Source of the DNA: M55B129 sp964506505
GTDB taxonomy: Bacteria > Bacillota > Dethiobacteria > DTU022
Length of the DNA stretch: 5,936 bases
Direction of reading: 5' to 3'
Assembly (NCBI GenBank): GCA_964506505.1
Contig: CAZDKY010000011.1
Location: forward strand, 1 to 5,936
The position numbers were made by a program, and so were the translations under genes. Of this stretch, positions 1-5,936 are shown in pieces. Positions within the stretch are counted from its first letter, which is position 1; the number at the start of each line of letters is the position of its first letter. The notes below the pieces were generated by a model that saw only the letters and a program-made list of their open reading frames with translations, was not told the origin of the DNA and ran no database searches.

Positions 1-587
1 ATGACATGGAGCCCCAACAGCAAAAAGAATTTATTGAAGATCTGGATAACGAGCTTGAAAGGCTGATCGCTCTGGTTAATGATCTGCTGACCCTGTCAAG
101 GTTGGAAAAAAATCAAATTGGAAAAGAGAGTATTTCTCTCAATGTTTTGATGAAGGGAATTATCAATGAGAACCAGTACCGTTTTGCCAGGGCTGGCCTG
201 GAGTTGAGCGGTGAAATTTTCGATGAGGAATTAACCGTGCAGGCCACCACCCTGCAGCTGCGACAGGTAATCGACAATTTGCTGGACAATGCTTTAAATT
301 ATACGACTCCGGGGGGCACGGTCAGGGTTTTGCTTTATAAAGAAGATAAGGAAGCAGTGGTTGCGGTGGAAGACACAGGTTGTGGCATACCGGAAGAAGA
401 CATTGATTATATATTTGAGCGGTTTTTCCGAGTGGACCGGGCTCGTTCCCGGGAAGCTGGCGGCACTGGTTTGGGGTTGGCCATAGTGAGTGAAATCATC
501 GCCAAGCATGAAGGCCGAGTCTGGGTGGAAAGCAAAGAAGGAATTGGCAGCCGTTTCTATTTTGCTTTGCCTCTCGTGGAAGAATAA
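1..587 (+). CDS. Sensor histidine kinase, C-terminal part (5' end outside window)
   Basis: This is the cytoplasmic catalytic end of a two-component sensor kinase, which would autophosphorylate on a His and pass the phosphate to a response regulator. The frame is open to the left edge, so the ATG at 6 is an internal Met, not a start. Counting from that Met, residues 8-34 are the second dimerisation helix, ending in the typical DLLTLSRLE. The ATPase domain follows with all boxes intact: N box around N91 and N95 (NLLDNALNYT), G1 box DTGCGIP at 123-129, F box FERFF at 137-141 and G2 box GGTGLGLAI at 152-160. The H box with the phospho-accepting His, any HAMP or PAS domain and the membrane segments are missing because of the window edge. 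The box pattern fits the PhoR/ResE/WalK/MtrB-type kinases that pair with OmpR-family regulators; that partner is expected upstream (inference). The next gene starts 106 bases downstream and may be functionally linked. Confidence 0.96.
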   Translation, partial: DMEPQQQKEFIEDLDNELERLIALVNDLLTLSRLEKNQIGKESISLNVLMKGIINENQYRFARAGLELSGEIFDEELTVQATTLQLRQVIDNLLDNALNYTTPGGTVRVLLYKEDKEAVVAVEDTGCGIPEEDIDYIFERFFRVDRARSREAGGTGLGLAIVSEIIAKHEGRVWVESKEGIGSRFYFALPLVEE

Positions 588-590
588 ACT

Positions 591-618
591 TGTTAGAAAA
601 TCTTAACCTTATTTTAAA
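591..618 (+). promoter_or_regulatory. Three half-site direct repeats with 11-base period (possible response regulator box)
   Basis: TGTTAG (591-596), CTTAAC (602-607) and TTTAAA (613-618) are separated by exactly five bases each, giving an 11-base period, one helical turn. Against the WalR-type half-site TGTWAH-N5-TGTWAH they match 5, 4 and 5 of 6 positions; PhoP-type TTAACA-like boxes have a similar form. The block lies at about -71 to -44 relative to the start inferred from the extended -10 at 650-655, where OmpR/PhoB-family activators usually bind. The region is AT-rich, so a chance match is possible. Confidence 0.35.
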
Positions 619-632
619 GTGCATGCAATAAA

Positions 633-661
633 TTGAGATTTTGTTGTGTTAGAATTATTAC
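633..661 (+). promoter_or_regulatory. Candidate promoter of the propeller-GerMN gene
   Basis: Two overlapping readings exist. An extended -10 is present as TG at 647-648 with TAGAAT at 650-655 (5 of 6 to TATAAT), but there is no good -35 at 16-18 bases upstream, as is common for activator-dependent promoters. Alternatively TTGAGA at 633-638 (5 of 6 to TTGACA) with a 17-base spacer leads to TATTAC at 656-661 (4 of 6). Either would start transcription around 662-668, shortly before the ribosome binding site at 680. Read-through from the kinase gene is also possible, since no terminator is visible between them. Confidence 0.45.
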
Positions 662-679
662 ACTCTGGTTTTATAGCCC

Positions 680-686
680 GGAGGTG
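680..686 (+). promoter_or_regulatory. Ribosome binding site fixing the start at 694
   Basis: GGAGGTG is a near-perfect Shine-Dalgarno sequence, seven bases before the ATG at 694. It rules out the in-frame GTG at 646 as start: that choice would put this site inside the coding region, overlap the promoter elements and add 16 residues that break the normal positively charged start of the membrane anchor. Confidence 0.85.
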
Positions 687-693
687 TTGTGAT

Positions 694-2742
694 ATGAAAA
701 AAATTCAACCATTTTATTATATAATCATCCTCACCGGCCTATTTATCATTGCCGGATTGGCTGTTTACACAATTCAGCTGTTGCCCGGCGCTGAGACTTC
801 TGAAATAACCATTGAACCACAGGGAGAGAATCAGGGAGAAGCTCTCTATGATCTATGGTTCAGCAGCGTGAACGTATATGATTTGACCGTTGATCATGCC
901 CTCAACAGGATTTTATTCAGCGCTGACAACAATACCATCAGCCTTCTCGACCGGGACAGGAAGTTGCTCTGGGACAAGACATTTTCCACTGCCCCCAGCC
1001 AGGCAAAAATATCCTCTTGCGGCAGTTATGTGGCTGTTGGCACCGCCGGGGGCAGGCTCCACTTTACCTCCACCGATCAAAGTTATAGCTGGGATAACGA
1101 GGGGGATCCCGTTGAACATATTGCTCTTTCGCCCACTGCCTCCTGGATCGCCGCTGCCCGTTTTGAGCCGACATATAACCGTCAGCACCTCGATCTTTTC
1201 AATCGAGAAGGAGAACTGCTCTGGACAGTTGCAACGGGACCGATTGTCAACCTATTTCTGTCCAGTGAATACCTGGAGCAGGCCAATGTATTTTATACCC
1301 ACCTGGAACAGGGGGAGCCCGCCGTAGCGGTTGTTAACATGGAGGGTAAAGAACTATGGCATTATCAGGGACAGTCGCTGGCTGATGTTTCCAAGCATGG
1401 TAGCCATCTTGCCGCAGTGGCGGGCAATAAACTGATTGTTTATGATTCGCTTGGCTACACCCTCTGGGAAACAGAACTGCCTTTTGAACCGGAAACGGTA
1501 ATTTTTAACCCCCAGAATTATAACCGCCTGCTGGTATACGGAAATCGGGAAGGAGTGGGAGAAAATCTTTATTATTTTGACCTGGCTGAAGATTTACTCT
1601 GGATGAAACGTATACCCGATGGCTCACTTATTGCCTTCACTGTCGGCGGCCAGCATATTGTAACCGCTTCCTGGCGGCATTACCGGGAAGATTATACCCA
1701 GATGATTCTTATGGGCCAGGATGGTAATGAAATTAACAGCTGGGAAGTGGCGATGCGCGTAAATAAATTGACCATATCAGGGCATCCTTATCTAGTAGTG
1801 GTATGCGGAGAAGACGGCTATATCGATCTGATTGATCTGCGCCCGCTATTGGATAACAACGGTGAACAGAAAACTACCGACGAATCTGTTTATAATCCCG
1901 TCAGAACTGCTCCTCAGAATGGCGAAAGCAGGGTGACCCTATATTTTATCGATGAAAACACCAATTTGGTCCCGGTTAGCCGAACGGTGGGCAATACTGA
2001 TAATCCCTACCAGACGGCACTCGATGAATTGATTCGCGGACCTTCCCGCGGTAGTGCTCTTTACCGGACTATCCCCGATAAGAATATCTATATTGAGGCT
2101 CTCTTTGATCCTGCTTCCGGGAAACTGACCCTTGATCTGTCTCCGGAGCTGGCCCAGATGTCCGGATTAGCCCGGAGCAAAGCAGCGCTCGATTCGATTC
2201 TCTTCACTATAGGTGCTTTCCCTGAAGTAAAAGAAGTTTACCTAACCATGGACAGTGATATACTCGCTGTCTTCGGTGAAGGGGTTACCCTCAACCAACC
2301 TCTTGAGCCGAAAAGGCGGCAATTTCCGGTATACATACCGGTAAACAGCGGGAACAGGTATTACCTGATCAGCAGGGAAGGGGTTCTGGAAGATATTTCT
2401 TCTCCAGCCCTGGCTTCACTGCTTGAACAATCTCTGCAGGCCTGCCGCTCCCTGCCCTTCGTCTCTTCCGACCTGGTCCTGAATGATATCGAGGTATCGC
2501 CGGAAAAAGTACAAATTGATGTTAGCAGTGCTTTGCAAGAGCTGTTCCCCGCCGAAAAAACAGAACAGAAGAGATTAAGAGTTACCCTGGTTCTCGATGC
2601 TCTGTTTATGACTGTTTTTGCCAATACCGACACACAGCGAGTGCAGATAACAGTCAACGGAGAGAGATGGGTCCCGCCGGCCGGTTACCCTTCTCTAACT
2701 CGTTTTTACGGCCAGCCTTTTTTTGTTAATCCCGAGCCATAA
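694..2742 (+). CDS. Membrane-anchored beta-propeller protein with tandem GerMN domains
   Basis: This is a 682-residue protein that probably acts outside the membrane; its molecular function is not known. The N-terminus MKKIQPFYY followed by a hydrophobic stretch at about residues 7-30 is a signal anchor; it has no Cys, so there is no lipobox. Residues about 52-382 form a beta-propeller of roughly seven blades. The repeating strand-turn motif with a closing LW occurs at 84-93 (DRDRKLLW), 168-177 (NREGELLW), 213-222 (NMEGKELW), 249-258 (DSLGYTLW), 294-303 (DLAEDLLW) and, weaker, near 340-350, as in PQQ-like/WD40 propellers. A clear GerMN domain follows at about 413-529, with VTLYFID, the LDELIRGP signature at 443-450 and TIGAFPEVKEVYLTMD. 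A second, diverged GerMN-like unit lies at about 542-662, with EVSPEKVQIDVSSAL and a final VQITVNGERW, but without the ELIRGP signature. GerMN domains occur in GerM of Bacillus (sporulation/germination) and in actinobacterial LpqB. Position right after a sensor kinase suggests a role in envelope signalling or spore-envelope processes (inference). The domain calls are firm; the role is not. Confidence 0.88.
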   Translation: MKKIQPFYYIIILTGLFIIAGLAVYTIQLLPGAETSEITIEPQGENQGEALYDLWFSSVNVYDLTVDHALNRILFSADNNTISLLDRDRKLLWDKTFSTAPSQAKISSCGSYVAVGTAGGRLHFTSTDQSYSWDNEGDPVEHIALSPTASWIAAARFEPTYNRQHLDLFNREGELLWTVATGPIVNLFLSSEYLEQANVFYTHLEQGEPAVAVVNMEGKELWHYQGQSLADVSKHGSHLAAVAGNKLIVYDSLGYTLWETELPFEPETVIFNPQNYNRLLVYGNREGVGENLYYFDLAEDLLWMKRIPDGSLIAFTVGGQHIVTASWRHYREDYTQMILMGQDGNEINSWEVAMRVNKLTISGHPYLVVVCGEDGYIDLIDLRPLLDNNGEQKTTDESVYNPVRTAPQNGESRVTLYFIDENTNLVPVSRTVGNTDNPYQTALDELIRGPSRGSALYRTIPDKNIYIEALFDPASGKLTLDLSPELAQMSGLARSKAALDSILFTIGAFPEVKEVYLTMDSDILAVFGEGVTLNQPLEPKRRQFPVYIPVNSGNRYYLISREGVLEDISSPALASLLEQSLQACRSLPFVSSDLVLNDIEVSPEKVQIDVSSALQELFPAEKTEQKRLRVTLVLDALFMTVFANTDTQRVQITVNGERWVPPAGYPSLTRFYGQPFFVNPEP

Positions 2743-2763
2743 GATCCGCAATGAGCAAATAAT

Positions 2764-2792
2764 TTGTCAACCCTCCTTCTTTAAGCTAAAAT
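2764..2792 (+). promoter_or_regulatory. Sigma-A-type promoter of argS-serS
   Basis: TTGTCA at 2764-2769 (5 of 6 to TTGACA) is followed after a 17-base spacer by TAAAAT at 2787-2792 (5 of 6 to TATAAT). Transcription would begin near 2799, leaving a leader of only about 22 bases before the argS ATG. The promoter starts 21 bases after the preceding stop codon. I see no terminator hairpin between that stop and the -35, so some read-through from upstream is possible. Confidence 0.7.
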
Positions 2793-2807
2793 ATACGAAA
2801 AAGCGTT

Positions 2808-2813
2808 GAGGAG
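2808..2813 (+). promoter_or_regulatory. Ribosome binding site of argS
   Basis: GAGGAG lies seven bases before the ATG at 2821. It decides the start: the in-frame TTG at 2806 overlaps this site and would add only five residues (MRRQT) with no binding site of its own. Confidence 0.85.
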
Positions 2814-2820
2814 ACAAACA

Positions 2821-4530
2821 ATGCAAAAGCTTAAAGAAGAAATCGGTCAGGTCCTTGCACCGCTGGTCGACCTTGATCCGTCTGAAGTAATCAATCTGCT
2901 GGAAGTACCTCCGGAACAGGAATTTGGGGATCTTGCTTTCCCGTGCTATGTCCTGTCGAAAAAACTTAAGAAGGCCCCTCCGTTGATTGCCCGTGAGCTG
3001 AGTGAAATATTGGTTGATGAAGAAGGTCATTTTTGGGGGAAAGCTGAGCCAAGAGGGCCGTACATTAATTTTTATATTGCCCCGCAGGCATACAGTCAGG
3101 AAATCTTAAACCAGATCTGGCGGCAGGGTTCAGAATACGGCCATACCAATATCGGAAATGGTGGCAATTTGCCGATAGATTATTCCTCGCCTAACATTGC
3201 CAAACCTTTCGGAGTGGGACATATTCGTTCCACGGTTATCGGTCATGCTCTCTATCTTATCTACAGGGCTATTGGCTATAACAGCATTGGCGTAAACCAC
3301 CTCGGTGACTGGGGAACCCAGTTTGGGAAGCTGATTGTCGCTTTTGAGCGATGGGGTGATCAGGAAAAACTGGAATCTGATCCGGTGAACTATCTCTACC
3401 ATCTCTATGTCCGCTTTCACCAGGAAGCAGACAAGGACCCCGCTCTGGACGATGAAGCCCGTCTGTGGTTCAAGAAGCTGGAAAAGGGTGAAGAAGAGGC
3501 AACAGCTTACTGGAAGAGCTTCAGGCAGCTCAGCCTCGATAATTATGCAGTTATTTATAATCTGCTGGGGATCAAATTCGAGCACTTCCACGGGGAAAGC
3601 CACTACAATAACATGCTTGACGATGTAATCAAGCTGGCTCTCGAGAAGGGCATAGCCAAAGAAAGTGAAGGGGCCCTGATTGTCGACCTTGAGCCGTACG
3701 GTTTGCCCCCGGTTATGCTGCGGAAAAAAGACGGTGCCACCCTCTACATTACCCGTGATCTGGCGGCGGCTATCTATCGTCATGAGCGGTTTAATTTTGC
3801 TCGTTCCCTTTATGTGGTTGGGGCTGAACAGACACTTCACTTTCAACAGTTGTTCAAGGTACTGGAACTGCTTGGTTTTGAATGGGCCAGAAATTGTGTT
3901 CACGTGCCCTTCGGTTTAATTCGTTTCAAAGAAGGGCGTATGTCAACACGGGCGGGGAAAATAATCCTGCTGGAAGAAGTACTGCAGCGATCAATTAACC
4001 TGGCCCGCCAGATTATTGAGGAAAAAAACCCTGATCTCGAGGATAAGGAATATGCAGCCAGGGCTGTTGGAATAGGAGCGGTCCGGTTTGGCGATCTCAG
4101 CAATGATCGTATTAAAAACATTGAATTTGACTGGGATAAAGTACTTGATTTTTCCGGTGAAACAGCAGCCTACATTCAATATGCTCATGCCCGGATATGC
4201 AGCATCTTACGCAAAACAGAACCGGATTATCGGCAATGGAACGATAAGGCAGTTACCCTGCTGTCCGAAGAGGAAGAGCTTACTCTAATTAAAACGCTTG
4301 CCCTTATGCCCGATAAAATTATTGCCTCTGCTGAAAATTATCGGCCCTCAATCCTGGCCCGCTATCTCATTGATGTAGCCCGGGGGTTTAACCGTTTTTA
4401 CCATCACTGCCCGGTATTGAGCAGCAGTGACGATTTAAAAAAAGGCAGGCTATTGCTTATAGATGCCACAAGACAGGTTATTGCCAACGGGCTGGGCTTA
4501 CTGGGAATCATCGCGCCGGAAGAAATGTAA
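2821..4530 (+). CDS. argS: Arginyl-tRNA synthetase (class Ia)
   Basis: This cytoplasmic enzyme joins arginine to tRNA-Arg using ATP. It has 569 residues, a normal length for bacterial ArgRS. An N-terminal Add1-type tRNA D-loop recognition domain covers about residues 1-110 (note QEFGDLAFPCY at 33-43). The class I nucleotide-binding domain begins with SSPNIAKPFGVGH at 122-134, the HIGH-equivalent, in which the first His is replaced by Gly. HLGDWGTQFGKL at 160-171, RKKDGATLYITRDLAA at 301-316 and VVGAEQTLHFQQLF at 332-345 are ArgRS-typical. The KMSKS-equivalent is GRMSTRAG at 372-379; loss of the canonical second Lys is common in ArgRS. The C-terminal DALR helical anticodon-binding domain starts at about 445 (AAYIQYAHARI) and ends with the family-typical LLGIIAPEEM. 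The start is fixed by GAGGAG at 2808. serS follows after 48 bases and is probably co-transcribed. No T-box fits in the short leader. Confidence 0.98.
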   Translation: MQKLKEEIGQVLAPLVDLDPSEVINLLEVPPEQEFGDLAFPCYVLSKKLKKAPPLIARELSEILVDEEGHFWGKAEPRGPYINFYIAPQAYSQEILNQIWRQGSEYGHTNIGNGGNLPIDYSSPNIAKPFGVGHIRSTVIGHALYLIYRAIGYNSIGVNHLGDWGTQFGKLIVAFERWGDQEKLESDPVNYLYHLYVRFHQEADKDPALDDEARLWFKKLEKGEEEATAYWKSFRQLSLDNYAVIYNLLGIKFEHFHGESHYNNMLDDVIKLALEKGIAKESEGALIVDLEPYGLPPVMLRKKDGATLYITRDLAAAIYRHERFNFARSLYVVGAEQTLHFQQLFKVLELLGFEWARNCVHVPFGLIRFKEGRMSTRAGKIILLEEVLQRSINLARQIIEEKNPDLEDKEYAARAVGIGAVRFGDLSNDRIKNIEFDWDKVLDFSGETAAYIQYAHARICSILRKTEPDYRQWNDKAVTLLSEEEELTLIKTLALMPDKIIASAENYRPSILARYLIDVARGFNRFYHHCPVLSSSDDLKKGRLLLIDATRQVIANGLGLLGIIAPEEM

Positions 4531-4563
4531 ATACACGGCATTACAAGTAGACAGTGCAGCAAC

Positions 4564-4570
4564 GGGGAGG
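4564..4570 (+). promoter_or_regulatory. Ribosome binding site of serS
   Basis: GGGGAGG lies eight bases before the ATG at 4579. The remaining 33 bases between the argS stop and this site show no promoter, hairpin or leader RNA, which supports co-transcription with argS. Confidence 0.8.
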
Positions 4571-4578
4571 AACATTAG

Positions 4579-5856
4579 ATGCTTGATTTGAAATTTGTCC
4601 GTGAAAATCCTGAAACAGTCCGCCAGGCAATGGAAATGAAGAATGAGATAGGCGATCTCGATGGGTTGCTGACCCTGGATAGCGAGCGGCGCGACCTGCT
4701 TAAAGAAGCGGAAGAATTGAAGCAGCTTCGCAACAGGGTATCAAAAGAGATCGGCCAGGCAGGCGCCGACAGCGAAGCGTCGCAGAAGAAAAAAGAAGAA
4801 ATGAAAGCAGTGGCGGCCAAAATAAAATCATTTGATGAGCATCTGCGCCAGGTTGACAATAACATGGAGCAGCTCCTCCTCGGTTTACCAAATATTCCCG
4901 ATCCGGTAGTTCCTCCCGGCAGTGATGAATCCGACAATGTGGTCGTGCGCCGCTGGGGAGAAATACCGCAGTTTCCCTTTGAACCTCTTGCCCACTGGGA
5001 TATCGGTGCTAACCTCGATATCCTTGATTTTCCCCGTGCCGGTAAAATAACCGGCAGCCGTTTTGCGCTCTATTATGGAGCCGGGGCGCGTCTGGAAAGA
5101 GCGCTCTTTAATTTCATGCTCGACTTGCACACCACAGAGCATGGCTACCGGGAGGTATTTCCGCCCTTCATGGTTAATACGGCCAGCATGACCGGGACGG
5201 GCCAGCTGCCAAAGTTCGCCGAGGATGCTTTCCGGGTGGAAGGGACCGATTATTACCTCATCCCTACCGCTGAAGTGCCAATTACCAACCTGCACCGGGA
5301 CGAGATTTTGGAAGAAGAATATTTGCCCATCCGCTATGTTGCATACAGTGCCTGTTTCAGGGCGGAAGCCGGCGCGCACGGCCGCGATACCCGCGGCCTG
5401 ATCCGCCAGCACCAGTTCAACAAAGTCGAACTGGTCAAGTTTGTCCGTCCCGAGGATTCCGATGATGAATTGGAAAAACTGACCAGCGATGCCGAAAAGG
5501 TCCTCCAGCTCCTCGGCCTGCCTTACCGGGTCATGCTGATGTGTGCCGGTGATCTCGGCTTTGCCCCGGCGAAAAAATACGATCTCGAAGTATGGTTGCC
5601 CGCCTACGACACCTACCGGGAAATCTCTTCCTGCAGCAATTTTCGCGATTTTCAGGCTCGGCGGGCAGGGATCCGCTATCGCCCCTCGATGGGTAAAAAA
5701 ACCCGTTTCGTCCATACTCTCAACGGTTCAGGATTAGCTGTAGGAAGGACGGTGGCGGCTATTTTGGAAAATTATCAGCAGGAAGACGGCAGCGTGATCA
5801 TTCCTGAAATATTGAGGCCCTATTTTAACGGTGAAGAAAAAATAACTGCCCGTTGA
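4579..5856 (+). CDS. serS: Seryl-tRNA synthetase (class II)
   Basis: This cytoplasmic enzyme charges tRNA-Ser with serine; in organisms with selenocysteine it also charges tRNA-Sec. It has 425 residues, the usual length for bacterial SerRS. It opens with the typical MLDLKFVRENPE. Residues about 27-100 form the long antiparallel coiled-coil arm that reads the long variable arm of tRNA-Ser, rich in E, K, L and Q with a turn near 60-70 (AGADSEASQ). GLPNIPDPVVP at 102-112 links it to the catalytic core. Class II motif 1 spans about 171-199 (RLERALFNFM to PPFMVN). The TxE serine-binding loop TAEVP is at 230-234. Motif 2 is at about 259-284, with CFRAEAGAHGRDTRG and QFNKVE. SSCSNFRDFQARR at 350-362 precedes motif 3, NGSGLAVGRTVAAILEN at 382-398 with its invariant Arg at 390. 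EDGSVIIPEILRPYF is the normal end. All key residues are present. It is the second gene of the probable argS-serS operon. Confidence 0.98.
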   Translation: MLDLKFVRENPETVRQAMEMKNEIGDLDGLLTLDSERRDLLKEAEELKQLRNRVSKEIGQAGADSEASQKKKEEMKAVAAKIKSFDEHLRQVDNNMEQLLLGLPNIPDPVVPPGSDESDNVVVRRWGEIPQFPFEPLAHWDIGANLDILDFPRAGKITGSRFALYYGAGARLERALFNFMLDLHTTEHGYREVFPPFMVNTASMTGTGQLPKFAEDAFRVEGTDYYLIPTAEVPITNLHRDEILEEEYLPIRYVAYSACFRAEAGAHGRDTRGLIRQHQFNKVELVKFVRPEDSDDELEKLTSDAEKVLQLLGLPYRVMLMCAGDLGFAPAKKYDLEVWLPAYDTYREISSCSNFRDFQARRAGIRYRPSMGKKTRFVHTLNGSGLAVGRTVAAILENYQQEDGSVIIPEILRPYFNGEEKITAR

Positions 5857-5879
5857 TTTGAGAAGATTAGAAAAGGTTG

Positions 5880-5936
5880 ATGCTGGAACAGGTGCTACTG
5901 GTGGTGGTACCTGTTTTGCCTGCAGGGGGAATTTTG
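5880..5936 (+). CDS. Possible start of a further gene, cut by the right edge
   Basis: An ATG at 5880 opens a frame of 19 codons that stays open to the window end and reads MLEQVLLVVVPVLPAGGIL, a hydrophobic start. The only upstream purine run near it is AAAAGG at 5871-5876, just three bases before the ATG, which is too close for a good ribosome binding site. The frame overlaps a hairpin that may instead be a terminator. The stretch is too short to assign a family. I regard it as a possibility only. Confidence 0.2.
   Translation, partial: MLEQVLLVVVPVLPAGGIL
5887..5917 (+). terminator. Hairpin after serS, possible Rho-independent terminator
   Basis: AACAGGT at 5887-5893 is a perfect inverted match to ACCTGTT at 5909-5915. 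Counting G-U pairs, pairing extends inward to C5898-G5904, giving a stem of about 12 pairs with a small loop. The downstream arm runs into TTTT at 5914-5917, half of which is in the stem, so the U-tract is short for a terminator. It lies 30 bases after the serS stop, the right place for an operon end. Confidence 0.35.

Noticed and set aside
597..615. AAAAT/ATTTT inverted repeat after the kinase gene as a terminator
   Set aside because: The stem is only five A-T pairs around a nine-base loop, too weak to terminate; the region is better explained as regulator half-sites.
620..627. TGCATGCA perfect palindrome as an operator
   Set aside because: An 8-base palindrome in an AT-rich gap can arise by chance and no second copy or wider dyad was seen.
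646..693. GTG start at 646 that would extend the propeller-GerMN protein by 16 residues
   Set aside because: The GGAGGTG ribosome binding site at 680-686 is ideally placed for ATG 694, the extension overlaps the likely promoter, and MKKIQ is a normal start before a membrane anchor.
890..1327. 145-codon + strand frame inside the propeller gene
   Set aside because: It is an out-of-frame Pro/Ser/Thr-rich translation within a gene whose propeller repeats are clear in the other frame.
3130..3903. 257-codon open frame on the minus strand opposite argS
   Set aside because: It is fully inside a well-conserved argS and shows no recognisable domain; treated as a shadow frame.
4885..5715. 276-codon open frame on the minus strand opposite serS
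   Set aside because: It lies entirely within serS, whose motifs are complete. The translation shows no family features and no ribosome binding site was evident, so it is a by-product of codon usage.
5857..5936. Minus-strand reading after serS containing KTGT, reminiscent of a penicillin-binding protein motif
   Set aside because: The frame stops within a few codons after the motif and the match is four residues in a low-complexity stretch.

Overview
The window looks like chromosomal DNA from a Gram-positive, probably endospore-forming Firmicute of the Clostridia type, with roughly balanced base composition. Evidence for this is the strong GGAGG-type ribosome binding sites 7-8 bases before ATG starts, sigma-A-like promoters, and a GerMN (spore germination/sporulation) domain protein. 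No taxon can be named from the sequence alone. All convincing genes lie on the + strand and are tightly packed. I saw no mobile element, CRISPR array, tRNA, rRNA or integration signature.

Layout. Positions 1-587 hold the C-terminal part of a sensor histidine kinase (end of the dimerisation region plus the complete ATPase domain); its sensor part and phospho-accepting His lie left of the window. A 106-base gap (588-693) carries three TTA-type half-sites with an exact 11-base period, followed by an extended -10 promoter. This is the arrangement expected for an OmpR/PhoB-family response regulator site. Positions 694-2742 encode a 682-residue membrane-anchored protein with a PQQ/WD40-like beta-propeller followed by one clear and one diverged GerMN domain. 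A well-formed promoter (2764-2792) then drives argS (2821-4530, arginyl-tRNA synthetase), and serS (4579-5856, seryl-tRNA synthetase) follows 48 bases later. The last 80 bases hold a hairpin that may be a terminator, overlapping a short open frame that may be the start of a further gene.

How they fit together. The first two genes form a sensor kinase / extracytoplasmic propeller-GerMN module. It recalls the actinobacterial mtrA-mtrB-lpqB locus, where a GerMN plus propeller lipoprotein is encoded next to an OmpR-type two-component system. Here the domain order is reversed and the anchor is a transmembrane helix instead of a lipobox. The second pair is a probable two-gene aminoacyl-tRNA synthetase operon with no room for a T-box leader. 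The kinase/propeller module is the most interesting part of the window; the synthetases look ordinary.
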